A stretch of 64,000 nt of DNA from Cutaneotrichosporon cavernicola (GCF_030864355.1 NC_083393.1:682001-746000), one strand, 5' to 3'; positions 43,710 to 55,301 are shown, counted from the first letter of the stretch. Notes: generated by a model not told the origin, from the letters alone. Numbers and translations are program-made.

Positions 43710-46664
43710 TTAAATCGCAAGCACGGTGTTGCCGCTGGGAATGCGAGTCATGGGGGCTGCCCCGATGACTGGCGATCCCTCGACGGGTGTGCTCTGGAGC
43801 GAGCTGGAAAGGGAACGAATGGCGCTGTCGACGCGCTCGAGGTCCTCACGCGTGGGCGGCGACGCGCACGAGAACAGAGGAGTGGCAGTATTGCTCGAGA
43901 CCTCGGTTGCACTTGTACTGCGGCTAAGACTCGCAGTCGGAGTGTACGACCGGGGCGTGAGATCGGGGCCCGCGCCAAACGAGTCAAGTGCGGACGTCGA
44001 ATGAATGCGGCGGATGTCAGCAGTGCTCGACGAGGGCTCGAGCGTCAAATTGGTCGACGCGCCACCCCAGCAAAACTGCTCAATGAAGGTCGAGTAAGAC
44101 GACCGCGACAAGTCGTCGTCCCCAGACTTCATCCACGGGAGAACGTCGAGAGGGGACATCGGAGAGTCGGTCGACAGCGGCGACGGCGAGGGGGAAGGTG
44201 ACTCCTGAGGCGCCTCGACGACGACCTTGGAGCGGACAGACGCTGGTGAGTCCGCAGGCGTCGGAATGATGCTGTTGACCGAGGACAGCGATGAAGTTGA
44301 CGAAGAGTGGCCGCCACCGAGCGCGGGAAGAGTAGTTCCAGGCCCGGCGAGAGGAGATCCAACACCGTTGAAAGGAAGAGGAGAAGCAGGTGAGGAAGGC
44401 GAGTCGCCGCCAGCCAGCGGTGAGGACGGGCCAGCACCGTGGAGGAACGCAGGAATCGGATAGTAAAAGTCGCCAGAACCATGCCGGTCAGGCTGGAGCT
44501 CGCGGCTGCGAATGGTCGGGGACTGCTTGTGGCTGGACTTGAGGGCGGAGCCGAAGTCGTAGCGCGTTCCCAGGTTGGCAGGAAGTTCGACAGCATCGGG
44601 CGTCGCAGGCCCAGACGGGCGAAGCTTACGAGGAGACATGTGTGGCGATCCGCGCGAGGGCGACGAGAAGCGAGGCTTGGAGGAGCGTGGAATCGGGGCG
44701 GTGAGGGCTTCTTCCTCGGCAGTGAGACGATTGAGTCTAGCCCGCAGGTCGGCCATACCACAAGGGTTGGACGACGTCGAGCTCCACGCATTACGGCTTC
44801 TCCGCATGCCCTTGGGCATGTTTCTGGTACGGTTCGCGACGGATCTAGGCGCGACCTTGTTCAGGCGATCGAAGAGGATTTGGTAATTCTCGCCACCGTT
44901 AGAGTCCCAAAGCTCTCTGCCGTCCGAGTTGTAGCGCACACAGAGGAAGAGTGTCTTCTCCTCGATCCTCTCGAGGATGTCGCCAAGCTTGATGTTGAAA
45001 GTGAAACGGTCAAAGGTGCCACCGCGGATGCTGTCCTGGTACGAAGCCGAGACCTCAGAGGTGGTGTGCCACCAGTCGAACGTGAAGCGCACAGCTACCA
45101 ACTTCTGGAACGAGTAGTTGCGCACAACAATGACACCGCGCAGGCCGTCCCGGTTGTCGTTGAGGAAGAGCGACTCGAGGTACATGTCCGCCTCCAACGG
45201 GTGCGTGGTTGGGAAGTTAGGGAGCTTGATCTCGAGAACCTTCTCCGGCTCGCTCTCATCCTGAGATTCGAAATCCGAGTAATCGGGTGATCCCTGGCGC
45301 GATACGACCTGGGGCTTCTGGTCCTGGAGGAAGAGCTTGACCCGCTCAAGCTGGCTGTCAAAGTGGACATTCTTGCGGAAGCTGGGCGTGGTAGGGCATG
45401 ATCTCGACTCCCACATCGCTCTTGATTTCTCGTCCGTCTTGGGCGTGCCATTGGGATGAAGCGGACCAGACGGCTTCAGCGCAGAGCGGACAGCCTCGCC
45501 ACTCTTCTTGCGCACTATCCGATGAGGAATGACACTTGCGGAAACAGGCGTGCGGTGCACGGGCTCTGCCACAATACCCTTGAGGTCGAGCCTGAGGCCA
45601 GTGTCGCGCCGAGGTCTGGAATGAATAATCGGCTCGTGGGGCTCCTTTGGCTCCTTCTGGTGCGCACTGGCGTGGCCAAGAGTGTAGATAGAGGTTTCGC
45701 TCTTGGTCCGCTGCGGAACGGTGCGGCGTGGAATGGCACCCATAGTGTTCACGGATTCTGGGGAAGTCACCGGGCTACCTTGCGCAGTAGGATGATCAAT
45801 TCCAGTGAAGCCGAAGAGGCGTGGGCGACGGGACCGGCGGTTGATGTTGCTAGTAATTGGTTCGACAGGCGCTCGACGGGGAGATCGAACTTCTGGAAGA
45901 ACGCTGGTATGTATCGTGATGCCCAGCGAGGAAGTGGTGGGGACAGAAGAAGAGGACCCATTAGGCGATGTATATGGAGACGTGTGAGAAGAGCTCGCGG
46001 CCGAGTCGGAGAGATCGGCCATGGGAGTGACTGCGAAGGGCGGCGGAGTCTCTGGGGGTAGCTGGTCGCGAGTGGGCGTAGGGGGATGTACGCGAATCGG
46101 GGCCGGTACGGAGCGCTTGGCCGTCTTTCCCGAAACCTGTGCGGGCGCAATGACCGGAGTGACTGCGGCTGTATCGAGGGCCGACTCAGACTGGACACCC
46201 GAGTCGACACCCTTCGCGTCGGCAGACGTTGGAGCAACGACGCGCTCCGTGTCAACAGCCCCGGTGGCGCTACTTGCCCGCGCCGAAAAGGTGGTGAACG
46301 CCTGGGATGGAGAGTAGGGCATCCTATCCAAGACACTTGCGGTGTCGACACGGAGAACACGCACGCCGCCAAGAACGGCAAGGATGCCCGGCGGGGTCGT
46401 GAGGCGGAAACCTTTTGATGTGAGGCGGAGAGAGGGCGCCGATGGTGCGCGGCGCAATGCCCTGCACGGGGAGGTTGGACGCAGGGTGGGGAGGGAAGGT
46501 GTGCGCCGGGGCGGCTTGAGAGTCCTGGCGAATACTTGGGGATCTGGAGAATGGCCAGGCGCCAACTCGTCCAGGAGGGGACTCGGCGGGGGTGTTGGGT
46601 ACGCGCCTACCAGTTTTGCGGAGGTGAAGTCGGGAACGGGAGATGCGGGGGCTGTATAGGGCAT
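43710..46664 (-). CDS. CBM21-domain PP1 regulatory (glycogen-targeting) subunit
   Basis: Single exon, 984 aa. The first 430 residues are disordered and Ser/Pro/Thr-rich. A PP1-docking RVxF-type motif, KNVHF, lies at 431-435. The carbohydrate-binding module family 21 follows at about 478-600: EADMYLESLFLND, GVIVVRNYSFQKLVAVRFTF, the conserved WWHTTSEVSASYQ, and WDSNGGENYQILF. The C-terminal 380 residues are again Ser/Pro-rich. RVxF plus CBM21 is the layout of yeast Gac1/Pig1/Pig2 and animal PPP1R3 proteins, which bring protein phosphatase 1 to glycogen and glycogen synthase. Which of these it is cannot be told here. Start is the first in-frame ATG after a C/T-rich leader. Confidence 0.88.
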   Translation of the reverse strand: MPYTAPASPVPDFTSAKLVGAYPTPPPSPLLDELAPGHSPDPQVFARTLKPPRRTPSLPTLRPTSPCRALRRAPSAPSLRLTSKGFRLTTPPGILAVLGGVRVLRVDTASVLDRMPYSPSQAFTTFSARASSATGAVDTERVVAPTSADAKGVDSGVQSESALDTAAVTPVIAPAQVSGKTAKRSVPAPIRVHPPTPTRDQLPPETPPPFAVTPMADLSDSAASSSHTSPYTSPNGSSSSVPTTSSLGITIHTSVLPEVRSPRRAPVEPITSNINRRSRRPRLFGFTGIDHPTAQGSPVTSPESVNTMGAIPRRTVPQRTKSETSIYTLGHASAHQKEPKEPHEPIIHSRPRRDTGLRLDLKGIVAEPVHRTPVSASVIPHRIVRKKSGEAVRSALKPSGPLHPNGTPKTDEKSRAMWESRSCPTTPSFRKNVHFDSQLERVKLFLQDQKPQVVSRQGSPDYSDFESQDESEPEKVLEIKLPNFPTTHPLEADMYLESLFLNDNRDGLRGVIVVRNYSFQKLVAVRFTFDWWHTTSEVSASYQDSIRGGTFDRFTFNIKLGDILERIEEKTLFLCVRYNSDGRELWDSNGGENYQILFDRLNKVAPRSVANRTRNMPKGMRRSRNAWSSTSSNPCGMADLRARLNRLTAEEEALTAPIPRSSKPRFSSPSRGSPHMSPRKLRPSGPATPDAVELPANLGTRYDFGSALKSSHKQSPTIRSRELQPDRHGSGDFYYPIPAFLHGAGPSSPLAGGDSPSSPASPLPFNGVGSPLAGPGTTLPALGGGHSSSTSSLSSVNSIIPTPADSPASVRSKVVVEAPQESPSPSPSPLSTDSPMSPLDVLPWMKSGDDDLSRSSYSTFIEQFCWGGASTNLTLEPSSSTADIRRIHSTSALDSFGAGPDLTPRSYTPTASLSRSTSATEVSSNTATPLFSCASPPTREDLERVDSAIRSLSSSLQSTPVEGSPVIGAAPMTRIPSGNTVLAI

Positions 46665-47380
46665 CGTGTCAGCCGCCCGTCAAGAGGGGGAGGGAGGAGA
46701 TGGTGGGGAGGAGAATGAGGAGGAAGGGATGAGGAAGGAGAGACAGGTGAAAGAGCGTGTTGGAGAATGTTGAGAATCTGCGGTGTGGGGAAGGTGATCA
46801 GGCGATGGAAACGTCTACTGATATGGACTGGATGGGGATGAGATGGCGAGTGAAGCCAGCCACATATGAGTACGTACCAGGCGAAGAGTGTCACGAGGAC
46901 AATGTTGGTATATGAGCGAGATGCAAGTCACGAGGATGGGGTAGGTTTTGTCTTTACTGATGGGTAGGGAGTTGAGTGGCTGGTCGGGGTGTGACTGTGG
47001 CTTTTGGCGCGGCTTTCGGGTGGGAGTATTGAGACAGAGACAGAGAGAATGGAATGCTGGCGTTGAATGGGATGAGGGTGACCAGAAAGAAGGGGAGGAG
47101 GTGGGCTTGAGGGGAAGGGGGAAGGGGGAAGGGGGATGGTGCGAGATGAGAAAGTGAGAGAGACAGCAACAGAGAGGAGCAGTGAGGCGCGTGTTTCTGA
47201 TGATGAGCCAACTACTCTACTTTGTAAATTGGTAATCCAACAGTACTTGGAGATTACAATTACTTGCCTTGAACGTCTTGGGAAACGGGGGGGGGGAAAA
47301 GCTGAAGCTGCCAATGTGAGAAGGGTGTCAATGGGGAGAGAGGGTGGGATGTGACGCCCAAAGGGCAAGCCACACTAACT
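46665..47380. promoter_or_regulatory. Pyrimidine-rich leader/promoter of the CBM21 gene
   Basis: On the minus strand this stretch is rich in C/T blocks (CCCCTTCCCCCTTCCCCCTT type near 47110-47135; C10 run at 47287-47296), the style seen before other genes here. No separate coding feature is supported. An intron in the leader cannot be excluded. Confidence 0.4.
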
Positions 47381-48330
47381 CAGGGGCGAATATCCTGAGG
47401 CCTGGAGCCTGGTGGGAAGCCGCAGCGTTGCACCGTCCATCCCCATACACATGCAATGCAAATCTGAACACCTACACCCATATGTGCCATCTGGAAATAT
47501 GAGCATCTGGCCAGCAACCGAGCTTCTGTACAATACACAATCAAACTCCTGCAGGCCGCAAGCACAGTATTAGAATTTCCCAGGAGCATTGGACGCGGTT
47601 CCATGACAGCTGACAGAGCCGACGTTTTTCCCTGAGTTGATGACTGCTGCCTTCTGGTGGGGAATGATTTATTCAAACCCTGATCCTTTGGATCTACCAT
47701 TTAGTCGGCAAGACCGCTGCCGCTCCCCCACTCGCCAGGAATGAAATGCACTTATCAGCTTGACCTTGAGACGCTCAGTAGCGCCACATCTACGCCATAC
47801 TCCCAATGACCCCGCTCGAGCCGCCACCCAACCCATATTACGGCCTTTGCATAAGATGGTGCAGATGTGTGGCATGTGCCAACAGGTCTCTGTTTGTGTA
47901 TAATATTAGGATGTGTGGCTGATGTGCATGATTGCGGCCGAACAATGCGGTGTGCCTGGGGGCTGCGCAGGTGCGGTCGGACATTAGCATGTAGAAAGGC
48001 AAAAGGGGGGATGTGCGGGCCGTGCGGGGTAGGCACGATAGCTGAATAGCTGGGTAGCTAAGAGTACTGTATTAGTTGGGAAGGGTATTAGGGTACAGTC
48101 AAATGTCAGATACGATATGCAGGATGAAGGATATCAGGATAGACACCGCTGATTGTCGATCTTGGATGCAGGGCAAACAAGGGGCAGACAGCATCCAACA
48201 AGGTTGAGGCACCAGGTGAATTAGGGTATAATAGGGTATAACGTCTTCGGCAGAGTCCCTTTAGAGTGGCCTGAGTGGCAATTCGATACAAGTAGATGAT
48301 TCGTTGATTCTACCCCAAAGATACATTTTC
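47381..48330. other. Gene-poor stretch, nothing supportable
   Basis: Only short frames with poor composition. There is no RNA gene or recognised repeat. It begins the accessory-looking region that runs to about 58 kb. Confidence 0.4.
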
Positions 48331-48798
48331 CTAGGCGGGTTCCAGAGTCCGCTCTAATGCTTCCAGTCCGCTATCCCCCATCGTCTCCCTAACCTGTCCC
48401 CGTTGAGGCCTCAATGCCGCCGGTTCTTCATCATGACGGCAGCACACGTCCACAAAGATACAGGGAACTACCAAGATCGTGAGAACATCGACCCATCGAC
48501 CTCTTCCTCCCCCCTGATCCCACACAGGCTGCAGGATACATGACACGCCCCATAAAGTGGCACAGAAGGATCGGGCGCGTCGATGACTGGAGTGCCAGAA
48601 GAGCTAGAGGGATGAGATAGGCCCCAAGACTCGCAGGTCGAAACGCCAGTTGTGTTGAACGGCACTGATAATCTGGTGAGCTGGTGAAGCAGTACGCGAT
48701 CGTCCAACTAAACGTGTCCACCGCCTCTCCCTTGGCAGCCGACGCCACGTATTCGAATGAGACCGCCAAACCCTGTACGCCACTGCCATCTCAGCCAC
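48331..48798 (-). pseudogene. Possible relic of a membrane protein gene
   Basis: One minus-strand frame reads through 48798-48331 with a stop near 48604. It ends in text that looks like a real protein C-terminus: VDVLTILVVPCIFVDVCC, then EEPAALRPQRGQVRETMG and ALERTLEPA. In another frame the upstream part is hydrophobic (GAYLIPLALLALQSS). Frame change plus stop suggest erosion, though a spliced gene is not excluded. Family unknown. Confidence 0.25.
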
Positions 48799-50595
48799 AT
48801 TCCTCTATTATCTGCCGGCGTTTCCCACGCAAACAGTGAACAATGCGAACGACTGGTCTCAGTCATGCAGTCCGATTCTGTCTTGATTACGATTGACGAA
48901 AAGGTGAGTGCGGAGAGCACGACGCGTCGCGGATGAAGGCACATCCGCTTCCCACCTTCCTCCCACCATCTTCCCACCTTAGCTCTGCCTCATGCATGCG
49001 CACGCGGCCCGAATCTGGCCAGTCTGGGGGTCGTGCAATGTTTTGTCCGTCCCGTGCACCTTGCCACATGTCTGTAGAGCAGCACATGCTCACTCTTCAT
49101 TCTCCGAAGCGACATGCTTAACGACGCGCTTAGCACTGCGGAAGGTCTATACATAGCCCCATCGTTTGACCACGGCTCCACCCACCACGCAACCCAGAGA
49201 TGGCTCTGTCGCACATTGCTCATATCTCTCCACTGCCTCGATAGGGTTGGCCCAAGCGCAGGTAACCGTACTGCACAACAGGAATATCCGCTGCCGGTGC
49301 GGATTCGGGAGCAGGCCGTGTGTGCCGTGTGTAATGTGCTTGTGCCGTGCGTGCCGTGTTCGTGTTCTGTGGGGACGTGCCTTCCTTCTGTGAATGTGGC
49401 AGGGGTATAACCTTACGTTCACTCCCAACCGACATGACACTCAGTTCACCACCCAGTCCACCTAATCCACCACATGCCACTGCTTGCTTGCATGCTTGCG
49501 CCATATACTTCAGCAGTTGGACCAAGTTTCCGTTTTCCACGGATCTGGTCCAGGCTCAAGGTCCAGCCAAATTTTGCTAACCCTCACGGCCGCTCCGCGG
49601 GCTGCGGGCCGCGGGGCCCGATCGGGTCCCCAAGCACCGCCTCAACATGTTCCCACGTTCTCCTGGTTCTCACCATTCCTCTGTGCCTCTGTCATACGCC
49701 ATGCATGATCGTGTAAACTCAACTCTGCAAGTAGGGTTTAAGACTGCTAGAGCGATGCTGGAAATTACAACTAGGAACGGGCGAGGGCTTTGGCTAGCTG
49801 GACGCCAGGGTTGACCTGCACCACACCCGATTGCAGCAAATAGTCTGTGCAGTGGCGTTGGGTCTGTGCAGAGACGCGGATGTACTGTACGTGGGATGAG
49901 AGGACTTGGGAGCCGAGCAACCCTTGTTTGGGGCGAGATCCATGACTCATGACTCACAAAACACTGATTGACGACATGTCCGGCGACAATGGCGGAATGG
50001 GGGGCGAGAGGGGCACCACTGACGTCCGTCGTCAAGAACGTGGGGACCGTGGGGGGCCAACGAGGTCTCGTGGATGGTCGGTCTGGCCTGAAGCCCCAAG
50101 CCACACATGTGCGTGCTGGTCGAGGCACCTTGGGACTGACACAAGGGGAGGTGGGCTTGCCGTAATGCTGTCAGCTGACAGTCCTGCGATGGCCTGCGAA
50201 GTGCTCAGTGGAGTATTGAACCGAGATTATGGAAAAATGCGGGGATGTGGGGACAGGATACTATGGATGGTTGCCGTTCCACGTCACGGTCCCAAACTAT
50301 GGTTGGATGGCTGGATGCGTCACGCTCTCACAGATCAAAAATAGTGGTTATGCGGAACATGACGTGTAAGATTGAGCAAAGTTCGCTCAACATTCCGCGC
50401 TGACGCATTCATGACGAGCATCTTGTGACACGGTCTGAACAATGTGGTGGACACCACTTGAGGTACCTGCCCGTAGCTCAAGTAGGTCTCGATCTAAGGT
50501 GAGGTCTCACTTCCAGTAGCAGCAGTGTCTGGCAACGCAGAATAGCAAACACAGGACATGAACGCAAACACAGGACATGAACATCTCCCTGGTTC
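48799..50595. other. Gene-poor stretch
   Basis: No supportable gene. An isolated plus-strand coding-like start (ATG near 48866, MQSDSVLITIDEK, followed by GTGAGT) has no matching downstream exon. CGTGTGCCGTGTGTAAT-type near-repeats lie about 49315-49365. Confidence 0.35.
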
Positions 50596-52052
50596 TCAAC
50601 CCGGGTATCGCTCATATGTCTTGGCAAGCTGGGCGTCGGTTGGGCCCTGGGGAGTTTCGAGTTCGAGGGGATCCGCCGAACGCAGGTATTCTGCCATCGT
50701 GGCGAACATCTTCTGGGCTTCAAATGCCTCCTTGAATCTTCGTACCCCATTTCCAATCACTAATAGTACACCAAGTGGACGTGGTCACGCAAAGTGCGTA
50801 CAAATTTGGCCATTGCGCGATCAGCCATATCGCGTATGGCCACACGCACATCCTTGACGACGTTGTTACCTTCCAAAATAGGGGTGGTTGCATTTCCCCA
50901 GACCGACAATCTACATGCCCGGAATCGTCTGACAGGGAGGGCCGGCGATGAGCTCGACAAGGTAGACGATTAGGCGCTCGAACCAGCAGCTGAGTTACGT
51001 CTGTCGTTGGACCGGAGGGATGTACCACCACGACGATGCCAGCCAAGAGATCCAGGTTTCTGCCTAAGCACGTCCGTGTCAGGGCGCAGCTCTCCAGGCT
51101 GTCGCCGGTGAAGAACAATGAACCGTGTCACAATAGAATTCATGGTAGGAGAATCCGAGGCTCGTCGACCTGCCAAAATTGGATCTTGTCGAGAAGCTCC
51201 AACCCCATAGCAAATTCGTTGTACGCCATGAGAGAGTCACCCGGCTGGTCGGGTTTGGCTGCCAGGTCCATGTGGGTGATGTGGGCGCGAGCCTACGTGG
51301 GTGGCCACTTGTCGAATGGAAGGGCTAAATTGTGGTCAAGCTTGCCGTCCTCGTTAACACTCAAAAACCGCGTTAGCAGTTCGTTTCGGCCAGAACGGCT
51401 GAAAAGTGCAGTGGTCATGAGGGCCGGTGTGTCGCACTATACGAAGAGACGGTGTGCGCCGCGCGTCCTCGGAAGGTGACGAGAACTCGCCCATGTCAAT
51501 CTGCTCTGTGTCGTTCATCTCCCGAAGCCGCACCATCCTACCAGGCACCGAGAAGGGAGATCGTGAGGGCTGCTCTTCTCCTCATTGTCGCCTGGGCCAC
51601 TGGCGTCGTCTGGGACCTTGGCGTCGTCTCGACTGCCGGTGTCGTCTGCGCCTTCGTATTTGTCCTAAGCATCTCAGCCGTCCTCAGATGCGTACGAGGC
51701 GTCTCTGTCGCTGTCCATGTCGACCACCATATGATGCCGTGCGTGCGTTCGAAATCGGGGTGGTTCGCATCGACCACGCTCGCGGGGTCGAGGACCTCGT
51801 TCAGGATGCCCCACGGCGACCACGCGAGCATCACCAGTGTAGGGTAGGGATTGCCCTTGTTCGGAACCAGAGCGGTGCGACGTATGACCTGGGGCCAGAA
51901 GTGCGGTCGGAGGCGGCGCGCCATGTCTGGCAGGTGGCATGCAAGGCCACAAGGGTGGGTGGGTCAGAATACTTGAGGATCAAGTCAAGGATGTGAAGGT
52001 ACTGGTTGACATCCAGGGCTGGAGTGGCGGTGACATCGGAGAGCTTGGACAT
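50596..52052 (-). pseudogene. Decayed F-box-like protein gene
   Basis: Protein-like text runs along the whole minus strand but jumps between frames and meets stops. From ATG 52052 an F-box-like start reads NQYLHILDLILKYSDPPTLV and CQTWRAASD. The frame then shifts (WGILNEVLDPASVVDANHPD, about 51770). A long segment at about 51420-51141 (NEDGKLDHNLALPFDKW, MAYNEFAMGLELLDKIQFWQ) has TAG at 51293-51295. Later come LDLLAGIVVVVHPSGPTTDV, WFERLIVYLVELIAGPPCQT before TAG 50911-50913, then VRVAIRDMADRAMAKFVRTL. The end is EYLRSADPLELETPQGPTDA...YERYPG, stop at 50596. At least three frame changes and two nonsense codons make it a pseudogene. F-box proteins are SCF ubiquitin-ligase adaptors; the assignment rests on the N-terminal motif only. 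Confidence 0.7.
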
Positions 52053-52663
52053 GGTTTGAGTTGTGGAGTGAGCTGGGGTGGTAGGGGTGCGTTGAGGTTC
52101 CGAAGATGATTCTTATAGCTGCCAAGTTCCGTCCGCTAGAGGCGCATCAGATGTGTCAGAGGTTGCTGATCCCCGCTCCCCGCGTCCTCATCTTCGCATC
52201 CGGGGGGAATGACGGCACCTCTAAGTCGACACAGCTGCAAAAGAGCAAGGTGCAAAACGACATGCATAATTCGATGCGTTTTGATTCCGGAGAGCATGGA
52301 AAGCCCTTTAGTATCCTTAATTTGAAGCTTAAGTAATTCAAACGCTCCGCACTGTGGATGTCTGATGGCCGTGACAGCAGCAGCGAGTCGAAGGCCTTTT
52401 ATGCGTTGCTGCCAGAGCCCTGGGACGCGCTCCCCACATCTGCATAACGGAAATGGTTCACCACCCTTGCTTGGTACGTTGGCCGAGACTTAGCAACTTG
52501 ACGTGCGCAAAAGTCGCACGGATGGATGTCCATGCGGGTTTGCATCTGTTGTCGGTTGAATTCTTACGTGTCATTCGGTAACTACTGAACCAGTTAGATC
52601 GAGTGGCACGTGGAAGTTTCAAGTCCTGATCTTTACTGACCCGATATTCACATCATCACCAAG
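52053..52663. other. Intergenic, nothing recognised
   Basis: Upstream of the pseudogene and of the first tRNA-Asn. No gene, repeat or terminator clearly visible. Confidence 0.4.
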
Positions 52664-52752
52664 TGCCCTATGGCTCAGTTGGCTAGCGCGTGGAGCTGTT
52701 ACGAATTATCGAAACAACTCCGAGGTCCACGGTTCGAGCCCGTGTGGGGCAG
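52664..52752 (+). tRNA. tRNA-Asn (GTT), copy 1, 15-nt intron
   Basis: The acceptor stem TGCCCTA pairs with TGGGGCA (52745-52751), with G as discriminator. The anticodon stem TGGAG/CTCCG encloses C-T-GTT-A-A, anticodon at 52698-52700. The T-arm is GGTTCGAGCC-like. A 15-nt intron (52702-52716) sits one base 3' of the anticodon, the standard eukaryotic position. The D-stem has one mismatch (GCTC/GCGC). A T-rich Pol III terminator (TTGTTTTT) follows. This copy's intron and some loop bases differ from the other three. Confidence 0.95.
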
Positions 52753-53711
52753 TTGTTTTTGCCCTGTTTCCTTTCCTATTCCGTATCTGTCGATCATCTT
52801 GTGTACTCACATGGCGCTGCAGGGCGGTTCTGGCATTCAGATGGACTCACCATGGGTGGAAGGAGGCATGCTCTCCACGTCACTGAATCTCCGTGTCGAC
52901 TCAGCTCCACTGTCTCTCCGTTGTCGAGCGGCGACTCAGACCGTCAAGCACCTTTGGCATAACGGCCATATCGACGCGACTTCGCCGGCTGCACGTGCTT
53001 CAGGATTGGAACGGACTTCTCCTCAATGCGTCGTGTAGGACACAGTAGTGGATGACGCACCACAACAGTGTTCATCCCGCGGTTGGTAGCGTGTGCCCTG
53101 GGCCTAAGATGAACGGATAACTGCTGCACGATGATCCCATTCCAGACTGGGTACCCAGCATGCTCACGTGGGTTGGCGACATGACAGCGTGTGGCAGGAC
53201 GGTCGAAATCAGCGAGTTGATGATGAAACGTCAGACACATTTCGTTAATCGTTTCTGGGCCGAACACGAGCTGGCCTGATAGCCTGGTCTCCTTTGCTGG
53301 AATGGTGTTATGTTACATGGAGTTACTTTGCTGCCATACTAACGCGTAACTGACTAGTCCGCCAGGGACTTAGCTATGTTCGCGGCAACCCTTCTTGGCC
53401 CCTTTCAGATGGGCAGTTAGAGAGGACGAAGTCGGCGGAGGCTGTCTGGAAAGCGCCAGACTGGCGCTTCGCATTTTGGGACGAGAAGATGACACAACTC
53501 CAGGACCCGCTTGACTTCTTGGCAAGTGAGCAGACCGAAGTGCCACTACCTACTCACTCCATCGCTCACATGAACATGAGAGTAGACCCGGGCGATAGTT
53601 AGTACTTAGTCACAGTCCTGCAGTGACAATAAGCATCCCACCGTGTTTTAAAACGCGCTGAAAGAGGACAGAGTGATCAAAGAGGTCCGAAAACGGACTC
53701 CGACAACCAGC
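52753..53711. other. Spacer between tRNA-Asn copies 1 and 2
   Basis: It contains a minus-strand frame (52944-53267) with somewhat protein-like text (TRRIEEKSVPILKHVQPAKS), possibly another gene relic, but without supportable boundaries or family. Confidence 0.35.
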
Positions 53712-53795
53712 TGCCCTATGGCTCAGTTGGTTAGCGCGTGGAGCTGTTACTCAATGACAACTCCGAGGTCCACGGTTCGAGTCCGTGTGGGGCAG
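53712..53795 (+). tRNA. tRNA-Asn (GTT), copy 2, 10-nt intron
   Basis: Same fold as copy 1: TGCCCTA/TGGGGCA acceptor, anticodon GTT at 53746-53748, intron CTCAATGACA at 53750-53759. It is followed by ACCTTTTT, a Pol III terminator. The D-loop has GGTTAG where copy 1 has GGCTAG. Confidence 0.96.
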
Positions 53796-54264
53796 ACCTT
53801 TTTGCCCTCATTAGCGGGTGATGGAGATAGGCGTTCTGTACGCGGGGACGGCCTCCTTGGCAGACCACTGGTGCCTGTATGTTATCATGGCCGAGGTACA
53901 CGCTTTCAGGCCCAGAACCATGGGCGAGCGAACAAGCTTTGAGCTTATGCGGGACTGGGAGCACATTGCATGGTCGGATTACGCATGCTTTGATCGCGTG
54001 CGCTGTATGCTGGAGTTTCGCAGTCAGATTAAAGAACAGATAAACTGTAATCCCTGCAAATAATGTTAGCTCGATCTGTTGCACTCGATCGGCCAATCTC
54101 GGTTTGCAGTAGTTCTCCTAGGCACACACGGATCATAATCCCAAAACGATTGAACCGCCTCACTTGGAGAGATACACAAGAATAAACGACACAATGATAT
54201 ATGAGATTTATACAATCAGCGACGGCGAATTTCCAGGAATGAATGAAGAGACTGGCCCGCCAGT
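53796..54264. other. Spacer, weak coding-like frame
   Basis: A plus-strand frame to 54063 reads fairly protein-like (RTSFELMRDWEHIAWSDYAC) directly downstream of the tRNA, but has no recognisable family or promoter. It may be a relic. Confidence 0.3.
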
Positions 54265-55301
54265 CTACTGCGAAAGGCGGGATGTTTGTGGTGTGAGTAA
54301 GCGGTTGACTGTTTGCGCACTCTGGTCGTCGACGATCAACCGACTCCGTGTCCCGAGCCAAGATGTCTCGTCGACGCCCGTCTTCTCTCGCAACCAGCGG
54401 GCAGGGCAGCGAGTACAGCTCTCGTCGTCGTGTGTGATGAGGAGGTTGCAGCGCTTACAGCGCGTCGTCGCAAAGAGGTCACAGCTGAGGTCAGCATGAG
54501 ATGAAAATGAGGTGAGCACAATCGGTACGCAGAGAACAGCAACGCAAGCAACAGAGCAACCCTGCAGGCGTCACACTGCTTGGTTGACGGCATCCAGATC
54601 GCGGGACGGCCCTACCAGGCACGATCCGTCATGACCACACCGTATACTCAGTTGCTCATGCCCATGCCCAAGCGGCGCTCCCCAACCCCAAAACCCATAC
54701 TCACTTTGCAACGGGGACCATGAAGGCGTTGAGGAAGCAGCGGTGGAGGTGTGGACGAGCGTCGTGTCCGATCTGCGCACACAACGTTTCGGCGCTGGGA
54801 ATGTGCCATGTGCCTATGCCGCCGCGCGAGCGCCGTGTCCGCATCTCCTCGATGTGTAGCGGCATAGCGGGAACAGGCTCAGCATGCACAGCGAGAGGAT
54901 GGCGCCACGCCGAGGCAAGGAGATCCTCGTCGCTCTCCTCGTAGTCGATGCCCGCTGGGGTCAGCGAATCCGGAACCAGAACCGAATTACGGGAGGCACT
55001 TACGTCTGTGGAACGCTGACGAGGACGCAGTGTAGTCGGAATGGATGTCGGAGGGGAAAGATGCTGTTGAGCCCGTGTTCGTACTCGTGCTTTTGACGGT
55101 GATAACAGAGTCGTTTCGCTTGCCTCTTGCCGACTTTGGCGACGTCGGCAGCGAGCATAGTGTCGACTGTTGAGAGGTGGGGGAGCGTGCCGGTGGACTG
55201 AGCGCACTGAGAGAGTACGGGTGGACCTCAATGCGCTGTTTCTCTTCCTTGTGCATGGCGCGTGGCGGTATGGGTAGATTGATGGAGACACCAACGCTCA
55301 T
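54265..55301 (-). CDS. Cys-rich hypothetical protein A, about 240-255 aa
   Basis: Three exons on the minus strand in the simplest model: 55004-55301, 54705-54954, 54265-54484 (255 aa). A 15-nt optional exon at 54561-54575 would also keep the frame. The N-terminal 110 residues are Ser/Thr-rich and disordered. A conserved-looking block follows: TLCAQIGHDARPHLHRCFLN, then a zinc-ribbon-like pair of CxxC knuckles (TRCKRCNLLITHDDESCTRC). No membrane segment is obvious. The CA-x-x-GHD-x-R block and CxxC pair recur in the gene at 57423-58078, so the two seem to be paralogues. A TATATAG box lies only about 5-11 bases before this ATG, so translation may really start at the next Met (position 16, base 55256). 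Function unknown. Confidence 0.6.
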
